This document shows positions 18,432-26,252 of a stretch of 64,000 nucleotides of DNA, piece after piece. Source of the stretch: Oscillospiraceae bacterium (GTDB lineage Bacteria; Bacillota; Clostridia; Oscillospirales; Ruminococcaceae); the NCBI GenBank assembly GCA_022508895.1, contig JAFLUH010000002.1, forward strand, positions 1-64,000, written 5' to 3'. Position numbers and translations under genes: made by a program. How positions within the stretch are numbered: the first letter of the stretch is position 1; the number at the start of each line of letters is the position of its first letter. The notes beneath the pieces are model-generated. The model had not been told where the DNA came from. It worked only from the letters and a program-made list of their open reading frames with translations, and did not search any database.

Positions 18432-18890
18432 ATGGAGTATACCTGCAGGGAAGACCTGAACCTCGAAGAAGGTGAAAAGCTGGTTTATGTGCCCATGGCG
18501 GCGGATATTATCCATCCGGGACACATAAATATCCTGAGAACGGCAAGAGAGCTGGGGAAGGTAATGGTCGGTCTGTTTACCGACGATGCCATCAGAAGCT
18601 ATAAGCCGGAGCCGTACATGGACTATGAGAAGAGAAAAATCGTTATTTCCGAAATAGTGGGCGTGGCATTCGTTGTGCCTCAGCTCACGAAAGATTATCA
18701 ACCTAATCTTAAAATGTTTCGTCCTGAGTTTTTTGTACATGGGACGGACTGGAGGAGCGGACCCCTTGCCGAAGTGCGCCGTCAGGCGATCGATTTGATG
18801 GCACAATGGGGCGGCGAAGTTATCGAGCCGGAGTACACACAGGGAGTATCGTCTACTGAACTGAAAAAGAAGGCAAAGGGTAAGGAATGA
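18432..18890 (+). CDS. stand-alone cytidylyltransferase
   Basis: 152-aa nucleotidyltransferase of the TagD/PntC-like fold: PMAADIIHPGHINIL gives the HxGH motif and HGTDWRSGP the second substrate-binding loop. It parallels the N-terminal half of the PEP mutase fusion but is divergent, so the operon encodes two activating enzymes. It overlaps the phosphonopyruvate decarboxylase gene by 4 nt. The likely role is CTP-dependent activation of hydroxyethylphosphonate, or of a second phosphonate, for the LicD transferases. A CDP-alcohol role is an alternative. Start ATG 18432 follows AAAGGAACAGG. Confidence 0.82.
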   Translation: MEYTCREDLNLEEGEKLVYVPMAADIIHPGHINILRTARELGKVMVGLFTDDAIRSYKPEPYMDYEKRKIVISEIVGVAFVVPQLTKDYQPNLKMFRPEFFVHGTDWRSGPLAEVRRQAIDLMAQWGGEVIEPEYTQGVSSTELKKKAKGKE

Positions 18891-20011
18891 AAGCAGAAGT
18901 ATTTGTGCGCAGCATCGGCTCCGATTTCTACGCAGGCGTACCTGATTCGCTGTTGAATCCGCTGTGCAGTTATCTGACGGAAATCTACGGTATAGGCGAA
19001 CACCATGTCATTGCGGCAAATGAAGGTAACGCAGTCGGACTTGCGGCAGGATATCATCTGGCGACCGGTAAAGTGCCGGTGGTCTATCTTCAGAACAGCG
19101 GACTGGGCAATATCGTCAACCCGGTGGTGTCGCTGCTCAACGGCAGGATATACGGCATTCCCTGCCTGTTTATCGTGGGCTGGCGGGGGGAACCGGGGGT
19201 CCACGACGAGCCGCAGCACCTGTTCCAAGGTGAGATAACCCTGTCCTTGCTGGAAAACATGGATATTCCCGCTTTTGTTATTGACAGGACCACCACGGAC
19301 GAGCAGGTCCAAGGCAAGCTGAACGAGTACCGTGAGCTGTTCGCTCAAGGCAGACAGGCGGCTTTTGTCATACGCAAGGGCGGTCTGGAATACGGCGGAA
19401 AAATCCTCTGCAATAACCGTTTCACCCTGCTTCGGGAGGAGGCGATCAGGCATATTGCCGCCTGCTCCGACGGCGGAGTGGTAGTCTCCACCACAGGCAA
19501 GGCAAGTCGGGAGCTGTTTGAGATAAGAGAAGCAAACGGGCAAAGCCATAAGTACGATTTCCTGACGGTAGGCTCCATGGGACACAGCAGCTCCATTGCG
19601 CTTGGTATCGCATTCAACAAGCCCGAAACAAAAGTCTGGTGCATCGACGGCGACGGAGCGGTGCTTATGCACATGGGAGCCATGGCTCTCATCGGCGCAA
19701 ACCGACCTGCCAACCTTATTCACATTGTACTCAACAATGCGTCTCATGAGTCCGTGGGCGGTATGCCTACCGTGGCAGGGCGATTGGACCTGCCTGCCAT
19801 TGCCGAAGCCTGCGGTTACCCCAATGCCGTGTCGGTGAGTACGGCTGAGGAGCTGGACGAAGCGCTGACTGCGGCAAAAGCGAGATGCGAGCTGACGTTC
19901 ATCGAGGTAAAATGTGCCCTTGGAGCACGGGAAAATCTGGGGCGCCCCACTGCTGCGCCTGTTGAAAATAAGCAGTCGTTTATGGAATTTTTGCAGGGTG
20001 GATCGATATAG
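18887..20011 (+). CDS. ppd: phosphonopyruvate decarboxylase
   Basis: 374-aa TPP enzyme that decarboxylates phosphonopyruvate to phosphonoacetaldehyde, pulling the unfavourable PEP mutase reaction forward. The family opening FYAGVPDSLLNPL, the catalytic glutamate in AANEGNAVGLAAGY, GWRGEPG, and the cofactor motif DGDGAVLMHMG to LNN are all present, and the length is typical. It shares ATGA with the upstream cytidylyltransferase. Its product would be reduced by the iron alcohol dehydrogenase encoded two genes upstream. Confidence 0.95.
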   Translation: MKAEVFVRSIGSDFYAGVPDSLLNPLCSYLTEIYGIGEHHVIAANEGNAVGLAAGYHLATGKVPVVYLQNSGLGNIVNPVVSLLNGRIYGIPCLFIVGWRGEPGVHDEPQHLFQGEITLSLLENMDIPAFVIDRTTTDEQVQGKLNEYRELFAQGRQAAFVIRKGGLEYGGKILCNNRFTLLREEAIRHIAACSDGGVVVSTTGKASRELFEIREANGQSHKYDFLTVGSMGHSSSIALGIAFNKPETKVWCIDGDGAVLMHMGAMALIGANRPANLIHIVLNNASHESVGGMPTVAGRLDLPAIAEACGYPNAVSVSTAEELDEALTAAKARCELTFIEVKCALGARENLGRPTAAPVENKQSFMEFLQGGSI

Positions 20012-20044
20012 GCATTTATATACCGAAAAAAGGAGCATACGAAC

Positions 20045-21559
20045 ATGAGCAACCAAAAGGACAATGTAATAATGCAGCAAACCGAGCTGCTGAAAAACAC
20101 GACCGAAATGACTGAATATCTCGATATCCTGAAAACGCTTCGGTCGGAATATCTTATCATACTCGGAGTGAAGGACTCGCCGGGCAAAAGAATGCTTCCG
20201 TCTATGCTGCAGCAAATTCGTGAGCTCGGTTTTTCAAAGTTCGATAACAGCTTATGGTATATGTATGCAGGGATCATATACAAGTCTGAGGTGCTGCTTG
20301 ATGAGTCAGGCATGGTACCTGAAATGCCTGTTTTTTATGAAGGTGATATCGGCGGGTATCATATTGAAATAGGCAGCGAATCCTACTTGAAAGGGAATCG
20401 CAGTATAATTTCGATAGACGGGAACGACTATTCCACGGACGGGATAGGCGTGAATATTGTTGTCTATGACGTTTATAACAACCAGCTTGTTGATTCCATC
20501 GCTTATGATTCTCACAGCAACCCCGCCGGTATATTTAAAAGAGGAAAACGTGCGGCAGAATGTAAAAAAGTCAACACTGAAAGTGCTCTGATACAGATAC
20601 TCGGCAAATTGGAAGTTCTTACCCAAAAAATCGATTTAGAAAATTATAAAGCGGAGTATGTTCTCTGGAACAATGCCCGCATGGACGGCGAAACCACTTT
20701 GGACGCCAAAAAGCGCTTTTTCAGGTCTCTGCGGACGGCGGATCGGAATATGTTCATCTGGCAGAAAGCGACGACAATAATACTGGCAGAGTTTGGAAGA
20801 ATATGCAGGGAAAATAATATTGATTACTGGCTGGACTGCGGAACGCTTTTGGGAGCTGTACGTCACGGCGGTCCTATCCCGTGGGACGACGATATGGACA
20901 TAGGTATGCTGAGAAAGGACCTGCCTAAACTGGAAAAGGCCATTGCCGAAGCGGATACATTTATACGGCTGAACAAATTCTTTTCGATAATAGTTCCTTA
21001 TTATGCAATGAACGTTTACAGACTTCAGTTTAAAGATCCTTCTGCTGCTATGTTTGTTGACATTTTTATATATGACTACTGCGAAAGTGACAGCCTCGAA
21101 AGATGGCGCAAGCTCATAACGGACAGGGAAAGCTATTTTTCACAGTTGACTGAATTTGCACCTGTCGCCAAAGCTGAGCCGGGAAGGAGCATTGCTGAAT
21201 ATTTTGCCGTTACCGATCCGGATCATATCAGTGAGATCGCTTCGATCTCAAATAAGATATTGGAATCGTCTGAAACAGTCGAAAACGGTGATTACATAAT
21301 ATGGGGATTTGATAACTGCCCTTATGTAGAAAATAAAAAGCCTATTTACAGAACATCTGACATCTTTCCGCTGAAGGAACTGGAATTTAACGGTAAGCCG
21401 TATAAGGTTCCGAATCAATATGAAAAATATTTATATAAGTTTTATGGAGATATATATACTTTGCCCGACGACCTGCTGACACATATGCATGTTGATGTAT
21501 CACAGGAAGTGATAGATAAGTGCACTGAGATAATAGAGCAATATTCCGATAAGCTTTGA
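20045..21559 (+). CDS. LicD-family phosphotransferase with N-terminal FAM3/ILEI-like domain, copy 1
   Basis: 504-aa protein. Residues about 20-165 are the FAM3/ILEI-like domain: EYLDILKTLRSEYLIILGVKD, IRELGF, WYMYAGIIYKS, then a second half with ISIDG and GVNIVVYD. Residues about 240-500 are LicD, a nucleotidyltransferase-fold enzyme that moves phosphocholine-like groups from CDP or CMP donors to sugars. The core DYWLDCGTLLGAVRHGG and the metal-binding IPWDDDMDIGM (about 276-286) are intact. Ending a phosphonate operon, it most likely transfers a CMP-activated phosphonate to a glycan. It is a tandem paralogue of the next gene. Start ATG 20045 follows AAAGGAG. No membrane segment is seen. Confidence 0.87.
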   Translation: MSNQKDNVIMQQTELLKNTTEMTEYLDILKTLRSEYLIILGVKDSPGKRMLPSMLQQIRELGFSKFDNSLWYMYAGIIYKSEVLLDESGMVPEMPVFYEGDIGGYHIEIGSESYLKGNRSIISIDGNDYSTDGIGVNIVVYDVYNNQLVDSIAYDSHSNPAGIFKRGKRAAECKKVNTESALIQILGKLEVLTQKIDLENYKAEYVLWNNARMDGETTLDAKKRFFRSLRTADRNMFIWQKATTIILAEFGRICRENNIDYWLDCGTLLGAVRHGGPIPWDDDMDIGMLRKDLPKLEKAIAEADTFIRLNKFFSIIVPYYAMNVYRLQFKDPSAAMFVDIFIYDYCESDSLERWRKLITDRESYFSQLTEFAPVAKAEPGRSIAEYFAVTDPDHISEIASISNKILESSETVENGDYIIWGFDNCPYVENKKPIYRTSDIFPLKELEFNGKPYKVPNQYEKYLYKFYGDIYTLPDDLLTHMHVDVSQEVIDKCTEIIEQYSDKL

Positions 21560-21612
21560 TAAGCACTTGATATTTACGGCTGACCGCTACAAAAATAAAG
21601 GAGAATACGAAC

Positions 21613-23130
21613 ATGAGCAACCAAAAGAACAGCGCAATAATGCAGCAAACTGAACTGCTGAGAAACACTACCGAAATGATCGAATATCTCGATATTCTGA
21701 AAACACTCAGATCGGAATATCTTATCATACTCGGCGTGAAGGACACACCCGGCAGAAAAATGTTCCCGTCTATGATACGTCAAATTCGTGAGCTGGGATT
21801 TTCAAGGTTTGACAATCAGATGTGGTATATGTATGGCGGTATTATATACAAGTCTGAGGTCCTTCTTGATGAGTCAGGCATGGTGCCTGAAATGTCGGTT
21901 TGCCGCGAATGTGATATTGATGGGCACCGCATTGAAATAGTCAGCGAATCTTACATGAAAGGAAATCGCAGTATAATTTCAATAGACGGGAACAACTATT
22001 CCGCTGACGGTATAGGCGTGAATATCGTTGTTTATGACCTTGACAACAACGAGCTTGTCGATTCCGTTTCCTATGACACTCACCGCACGTTCTTCGGAAT
22101 GTTTACAAGAGGAGAGCGTACTGTGGAATGTAAAAAAATCGACACTGAAAATGCCTTGGTTCAGGTGCTTGGCAAATTGGACGCTCTGTCCCAAAAAATC
22201 GATCTGAATAATTACAAAACGAATTATGTCCTTTGGAATAATGCCCGCATTGATAGCGAGACCTCTTTGGACGCCAGAAAGCGCTTCTTCGGTTCTCTGC
22301 AGACAGAGGATCAAAAGATGGCTGTCTGGCAGAAATCAATGACGATACTGTTGGCTGAATTGGCAAGAATATGCGATGAAAATAATATTGATTACTGGCT
22401 GGATTGCGGAACACTTTTGGGAGCGGTTCGTCACAAAGGCTTTATCCCTTGGGACGACGATATGGATATAAGCATGATGAGAAAGGACCTGCCCAGACTG
22501 GAAAAAGCAATTGCCGAAGCGGATACATTTATACGGCTGAATAGCTTCTTTTCGATACGACCGGCTCCTCATGCAGCTACCCTGCATAAAGTTCAATTTA
22601 AAGATCCTCTTGCCGATCCGTTTGTTGATATTTTTTTCTTTGATTATTGTGAAAATGACAGCATCGAACGCTGGCATAAATACATGAAAGACAGGGAAAA
22701 TTATTCATCACAAGTGGCTAAATATGAGCCTATTCCCAATAATGACCCGGGAAAGAGCCGCTCTTTTTGGTACGCTGTTACCGATCAGGATCACATAAAT
22801 GAGCTTACTTCAATTTCAAATAAAATGTTGAGTTCCTCCGAAACGATAGAAAACGGAGAATATATAATTGTAGGATTTGACAAGTACCCTTATTCAAAGG
22901 ACAGAAAACGTATTTACAGGGTATCTGATGTCTTTCCGCTGAAGGAATTGGAATTCGGCGGAAGGCTGTATAAGGTCCCGAATAATTATGAAAGATATTT
23001 GGATGTATTTTTCGGAGAAGATATATATACTTTGCCCAACGATATGATAATTCATCAGCATTTTGAAATATCCCAGGAAATGGTGGATAAGTGTACTGAA
23101 CTAATAGAAAAATACTCCGACAAGCACTGA
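21613..23130 (+). CDS. LicD-family phosphotransferase with N-terminal FAM3/ILEI-like domain, copy 2
   Basis: 505-aa tandem paralogue of the preceding gene, nearly colinear over its whole length. The N-terminal domain (SEYLIILGVKDTPG, IRELGFSRFDN, WYMYGGIIYKS, then SIDGNNYSADGIGVNIVVYD) and the LicD core (DYWLDCGTLLGAVRHKG, IPWDDDMDI) are conserved. The segment after the DDD motif differs: copy 2 has SIRPAPHAATLHKV where copy 1 has SIIVPYYAMNVYRL. This suggests a different acceptor or a different phosphonate donor, matching the presence of two cytidylyltransferases. It is the last gene of the operon before a strong terminator. Start ATG 21613 follows AAAGGAGAA. Confidence 0.87.
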   Translation: MSNQKNSAIMQQTELLRNTTEMIEYLDILKTLRSEYLIILGVKDTPGRKMFPSMIRQIRELGFSRFDNQMWYMYGGIIYKSEVLLDESGMVPEMSVCRECDIDGHRIEIVSESYMKGNRSIISIDGNNYSADGIGVNIVVYDLDNNELVDSVSYDTHRTFFGMFTRGERTVECKKIDTENALVQVLGKLDALSQKIDLNNYKTNYVLWNNARIDSETSLDARKRFFGSLQTEDQKMAVWQKSMTILLAELARICDENNIDYWLDCGTLLGAVRHKGFIPWDDDMDISMMRKDLPRLEKAIAEADTFIRLNSFFSIRPAPHAATLHKVQFKDPLADPFVDIFFFDYCENDSIERWHKYMKDRENYSSQVAKYEPIPNNDPGKSRSFWYAVTDQDHINELTSISNKMLSSSETIENGEYIIVGFDKYPYSKDRKRIYRVSDVFPLKELEFGGRLYKVPNNYERYLDVFFGEDIYTLPNDMIIHQHFEISQEMVDKCTELIEKYSDKH

Positions 23131-23170
23131 TAAGCGAGCAGCACCGACCGTCTGCTCCCCAATACATAAC

Positions 23171-23212
23171 AACAGCCGAGATCCGCAAGCGACCTCGGCT
23201 GTTATTTTATTA
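23171..23212. terminator. bidirectional terminator between converging glycan operons
   Basis: A 10-bp perfect stem (AACAGCCGAG / CTCGGCTGTT) encloses a 13-nt loop and is followed by ATTTTATT on the plus strand. It lies between the stop codons of the last LicD gene (23130) and the LuxE-LuxC gene (23228). Confidence 0.85.
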
Positions 23213-23227
23213 AGTCTTAAAATGAGC

Positions 23228-25546
23228 TTAAACCTTTACCGTCCTCGTAAACCTCTCAACCAGATCGTACCCGTCCCAAACCAGATCAAAATCCATCGTA
23301 TGTCCAATCGGCACAACACGGTCCACACCCTTGATGCCCGACCTGAGCAGCGGCTCCACTATCGCTTTATCCCCAAGCAAGCCTATAGTCTGACAATGAG
23401 TATCATTGCAGAAATCCCGTACCGCCATAATATCATCGCAGTCATATTCATAGAAATATCCGGAATTTCCCCTATGCTCCATAAGCTCATGGGGCAGCTC
23501 TGACACCTGAACTCTCACAAGCCGGTTGTCGCCCCCGTGTACGCATTTCATGCCGCATATCCCGCAGGCAGCCGCAGTATATTCCGTGGCAAGCTTATCC
23601 ACTCCCTGTATCGGCTGAAACAGGTATCTTTCCTTTACCGGTGCGGACAGACTATCCCAGAATATCTCCTTTGCTTCCTCTTTTGCGCCGCCTGTCCATA
23701 CCACCGCACGGGGACTTGAGCAGGCATTCTGATCGGATAAATAGGTATCGTTGTAAAAATCGGCTGCAATGCGTGCTGCCGCCTTGCCGTCATCGCTCAC
23801 TGCACGCATATACTCGTCGGAATCTATCACCGCCAGCGAGTAGCGGTCAGCAAATGTTATCTCTGTCGCTCTTGGCGGCAGCGGTGATTTGCGCAGCTCC
23901 GCAACGGTATCGTCGCCGCCCCAGATAACACGCACATCGCACATAGCCGACAGCATATCGTTGATCTCCCTATCACGCTCATACCGCAGCAATACGATAT
24001 ACGGCTTCATATCGGGGTGCTTTTCAAGTGCTGCACAGATAGCCCCGTTGATTATCCTCACCTGCGGGAACTCCCTTGAGGTTACTCTCACCGCATTTGC
24101 GTTGCCGCAGAGCAGCCCCGCAAAAAGCGAATACGCATAGTTCACCGGCACATTCGAGGGCGCAACATGAAAAGCCGCCCCACGTCCCACACGCAGCTCA
24201 CCGTCCGGCACGAACCTCTTCTTCATAGCCAAAACCGAGGATTTCCTCAGCCAGAAGCCCAGAGTTGCCACATCGGGAAACGCCTTTGCCTCAGCACTTT
24301 GCATAAGCTCCTTCGACAGATCGTTCAGAAAGTCGATTATATCGTCGCCGAAAGGCATTTTAGGCGCAGCCTTGGGAATATTCAGCAGCGTCTCCCTGTT
24401 TCCGATAAGATAGGTGATCTTATCCGATGCCGAAGCTTCGGTATCGCCTTTATTTACGGCACGCTCAGCCGCAAAGGTATCGCTGCAGCCCCGCAGCTCC
24501 GCATTTTTGAGCCGTCCCAGTATCCTGAAATACTTGCCCTTCCGTCCGCAGGGGCAGTCGTCCTCGCCCAGTATCACGCCCTCGTCCTCGGTGAGCAGAC
24601 AATGTCCGGGATAGGATTCGGGAATGGTCGATACTACCTGAAGTATACCCCTTTCCCCTATCTCGCACTCGGAAAAATCCTCCGGTCTTCTTGCGATAAC
24701 GTCGGAAAAAACGCTTGCGTGCAGATGCCCCTGCTCGCACTCCATATAAATGCAGCCGGTCTGCTCCACCATACCGTAGTAATCATGGATATGCTCCAGT
24801 CCGCACACGTCCTTCAATGCCCTGCGAAACTCCTCGGGACTTACCGCTTCGCCGGCAAGCTTTTTCCAGCCGCCGCCGTGTATCAGTATCCCGTGGGACA
24901 GGTCAAAGCTCATGCCCTCGCCCTTTAAGCGCAGCAGCTCCTTGTAAAAATACTGCCACACCATAAAGGTAAAGCCGAAAAGGAGTATCCTCTGTCCCTT
25001 ATTCTGCTCCAAAAAAGCCTGCAAGCCCGACCTGTCAAGCTGCATATCGTCGTTCAGCGCATATATCTTCTTTGCGCCGAAAATCGAAAAGCCCAGTATA
25101 CCTGCGCCTCTTGCCGAAAACATATTGCGGTCCTTCACCACCGAGGGGCAGTCCAGTATTATCATGGGCATTCTGGCTGAGCCTGTGAAGTCGTTCACTA
25201 TCTTGACCATAGCCTTTTGCTGGTTGGAGGAGGTGGTGCGGTCAAGGTAAATTTTTGACACCTTCTGCCCCGACGTCCCCGAGGAGGTCATGGTCTTCAC
25301 TATTCCGTCCTCGGAAACGCTTTTCAGCGACAGCTCCTTGAAAAGCCTGACAGGGAGAAAGGGGATATCCCTGTATGAGCTTACCTTTTGTCCGTCGTAT
25401 GAAACGGCGTTTAAAATGCGAGCATATTCGGGGCAATTTTTTCTGTGATGCTCGGTAAGCTCCGCCAGTCTTTCGGTGAGCAGCCTTTCCTTTTCCGCCT
25501 TTTCAAGGGAATAAGGCGAAATATTCAGCAATTCCTCAAAGCTCAC
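23228..25546 (-). CDS. LuxE acyl-protein synthetase fused to LuxC acyl reductase
   Basis: 772-aa fusion. Residues about 1-370 are LuxE-like, an acyl-adenylating and acyl-transferring domain, with the nucleotide loop MTSSGTSGQKVSKIY and DYYGMVEQTG. About 390-772 are LuxC-like, an NADPH-dependent fatty acyl reductase that makes an aldehyde. Its catalytic cysteine is in QNACSSPR (about 609), the same context as in LuxC. In bioluminescence these reside on separate proteins. Here they are one chain in an operon with an acyl carrier protein, an acyl ligase and a thioesterase, so the role is probably reduction of a carrier-bound acyl group to an aldehyde for glycan or glycolipid synthesis. No luciferase genes are present. 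The start is GTG 25546, two bases after the thioesterase stop. It is the last gene of its operon. Confidence 0.88.
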   Translation of the reverse strand: MSFEELLNISPYSLEKAEKERLLTERLAELTEHHRKNCPEYARILNAVSYDGQKVSSYRDIPFLPVRLFKELSLKSVSEDGIVKTMTSSGTSGQKVSKIYLDRTTSSNQQKAMVKIVNDFTGSARMPMIILDCPSVVKDRNMFSARGAGILGFSIFGAKKIYALNDDMQLDRSGLQAFLEQNKGQRILLFGFTFMVWQYFYKELLRLKGEGMSFDLSHGILIHGGGWKKLAGEAVSPEEFRRALKDVCGLEHIHDYYGMVEQTGCIYMECEQGHLHASVFSDVIARRPEDFSECEIGERGILQVVSTIPESYPGHCLLTEDEGVILGEDDCPCGRKGKYFRILGRLKNAELRGCSDTFAAERAVNKGDTEASASDKITYLIGNRETLLNIPKAAPKMPFGDDIIDFLNDLSKELMQSAEAKAFPDVATLGFWLRKSSVLAMKKRFVPDGELRVGRGAAFHVAPSNVPVNYAYSLFAGLLCGNANAVRVTSREFPQVRIINGAICAALEKHPDMKPYIVLLRYERDREINDMLSAMCDVRVIWGGDDTVAELRKSPLPPRATEITFADRYSLAVIDSDEYMRAVSDDGKAAARIAADFYNDTYLSDQNACSSPRAVVWTGGAKEEAKEIFWDSLSAPVKERYLFQPIQGVDKLATEYTAAACGICGMKCVHGGDNRLVRVQVSELPHELMEHRGNSGYFYEYDCDDIMAVRDFCNDTHCQTIGLLGDKAIVEPLLRSGIKGVDRVVPIGHTMDFDLVWDGYDLVERFTRTVKV

Positions 25547-25548
25547 AT

Positions 25549-26241
25549 CTACACCCCCAATTTTTCCATGATAAGCTCCGCCACTTTTTCGCAGTGCTTA
25601 TTGATAAAGAAATGTCCGCCCGTATATTCCGCAAGCTCGCAGCAGCCTGTAAAATGCCTTTTCCACAGCTCCATTTCCTCTCTTGGGATATCCTCCGGCG
25701 AATAAAGAAGCAGTGCGGGAATATCCGTTGTAAAATCAATGCCTTCAAAATCATATCTGCCGATCATCAGGTAGTCCGCCTTAAAAAGCGGCAGATAAAT
25801 ACGCCAGAAGGTCTCGCTGTCCACAAGCTGCTCAGGTATCCCACCGAAGCGAATGGTTACTTCCCGTGTATATTCGTCCAATTTGTCGGGATCGCACCGT
25901 GTCAGATTGACCACCAGCTTAGGCTGATGCGAAGCCATAAAAATATATTTGGGAGCGGGCAGCTCTTTGGTTTTTGTCACATACCGCAAAACCTCCAGCG
26001 CCGCAACACACCCCATGCTGTACCCCAGCAGCGCATATTCTCCGCCGCTGTATTTTTCCCGCATCTGCGCATACAGATCCCGTGATAGCTCCTGATATGT
26101 CTCGCAGAACTTTTCCTTGCGCCTTGTGCCATGACCGGGGTACTCCAGCTTTACAAGCTCTGTTTTCCCTTCAAGGGCTTTCCCAAGCTCATTAAAAAAT
26201 GCAGCCGTTCCGCCTGCATAGGTAAAGCAAAAAAGCTGCAT
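25549..26241 (-). CDS. type II thioesterase
   Basis: 230-aa alpha/beta hydrolase of the GrsT/RifR type that hydrolyses acyl groups from carrier proteins. The nucleophile is in GYSMG, the acid in LYSPEDIP, and the histidine in YTGGHFFINKH. The opening LFCFTYAGG is the usual oxyanion-hole strand of this family. Such enzymes edit stalled or wrong acyl chains, and here the partner would be the acyl carrier protein at 33144. Start ATG 26241 follows GGAGGCAG. Confidence 0.87.
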   Translation of the reverse strand: MQLFCFTYAGGTAAFFNELGKALEGKTELVKLEYPGHGTRRKEKFCETYQELSRDLYAQMREKYSGGEYALLGYSMGCVAALEVLRYVTKTKELPAPKYIFMASHQPKLVVNLTRCDPDKLDEYTREVTIRFGGIPEQLVDSETFWRIYLPLFKADYLMIGRYDFEGIDFTTDIPALLLYSPEDIPREEMELWKRHFTGCCELAEYTGGHFFINKHCEKVAELIMEKLGV

Positions 26242-26252
26242 AACTGCCTCCG

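Noticed and set aside
18782-20215. 477-aa minus-strand ORF
   Set aside because: It runs antisense across the ends of three well-supported genes (cytidylyltransferase, phosphonopyruvate decarboxylase, LicD), which no real gene would be expected to do, and shows no family motif.
23228-25546. Bioluminescence (lux) operon
   Set aside because: LuxE and LuxC domains are present, but there is no luciferase LuxA/LuxB or LuxD in the window; context is glycan synthesis.
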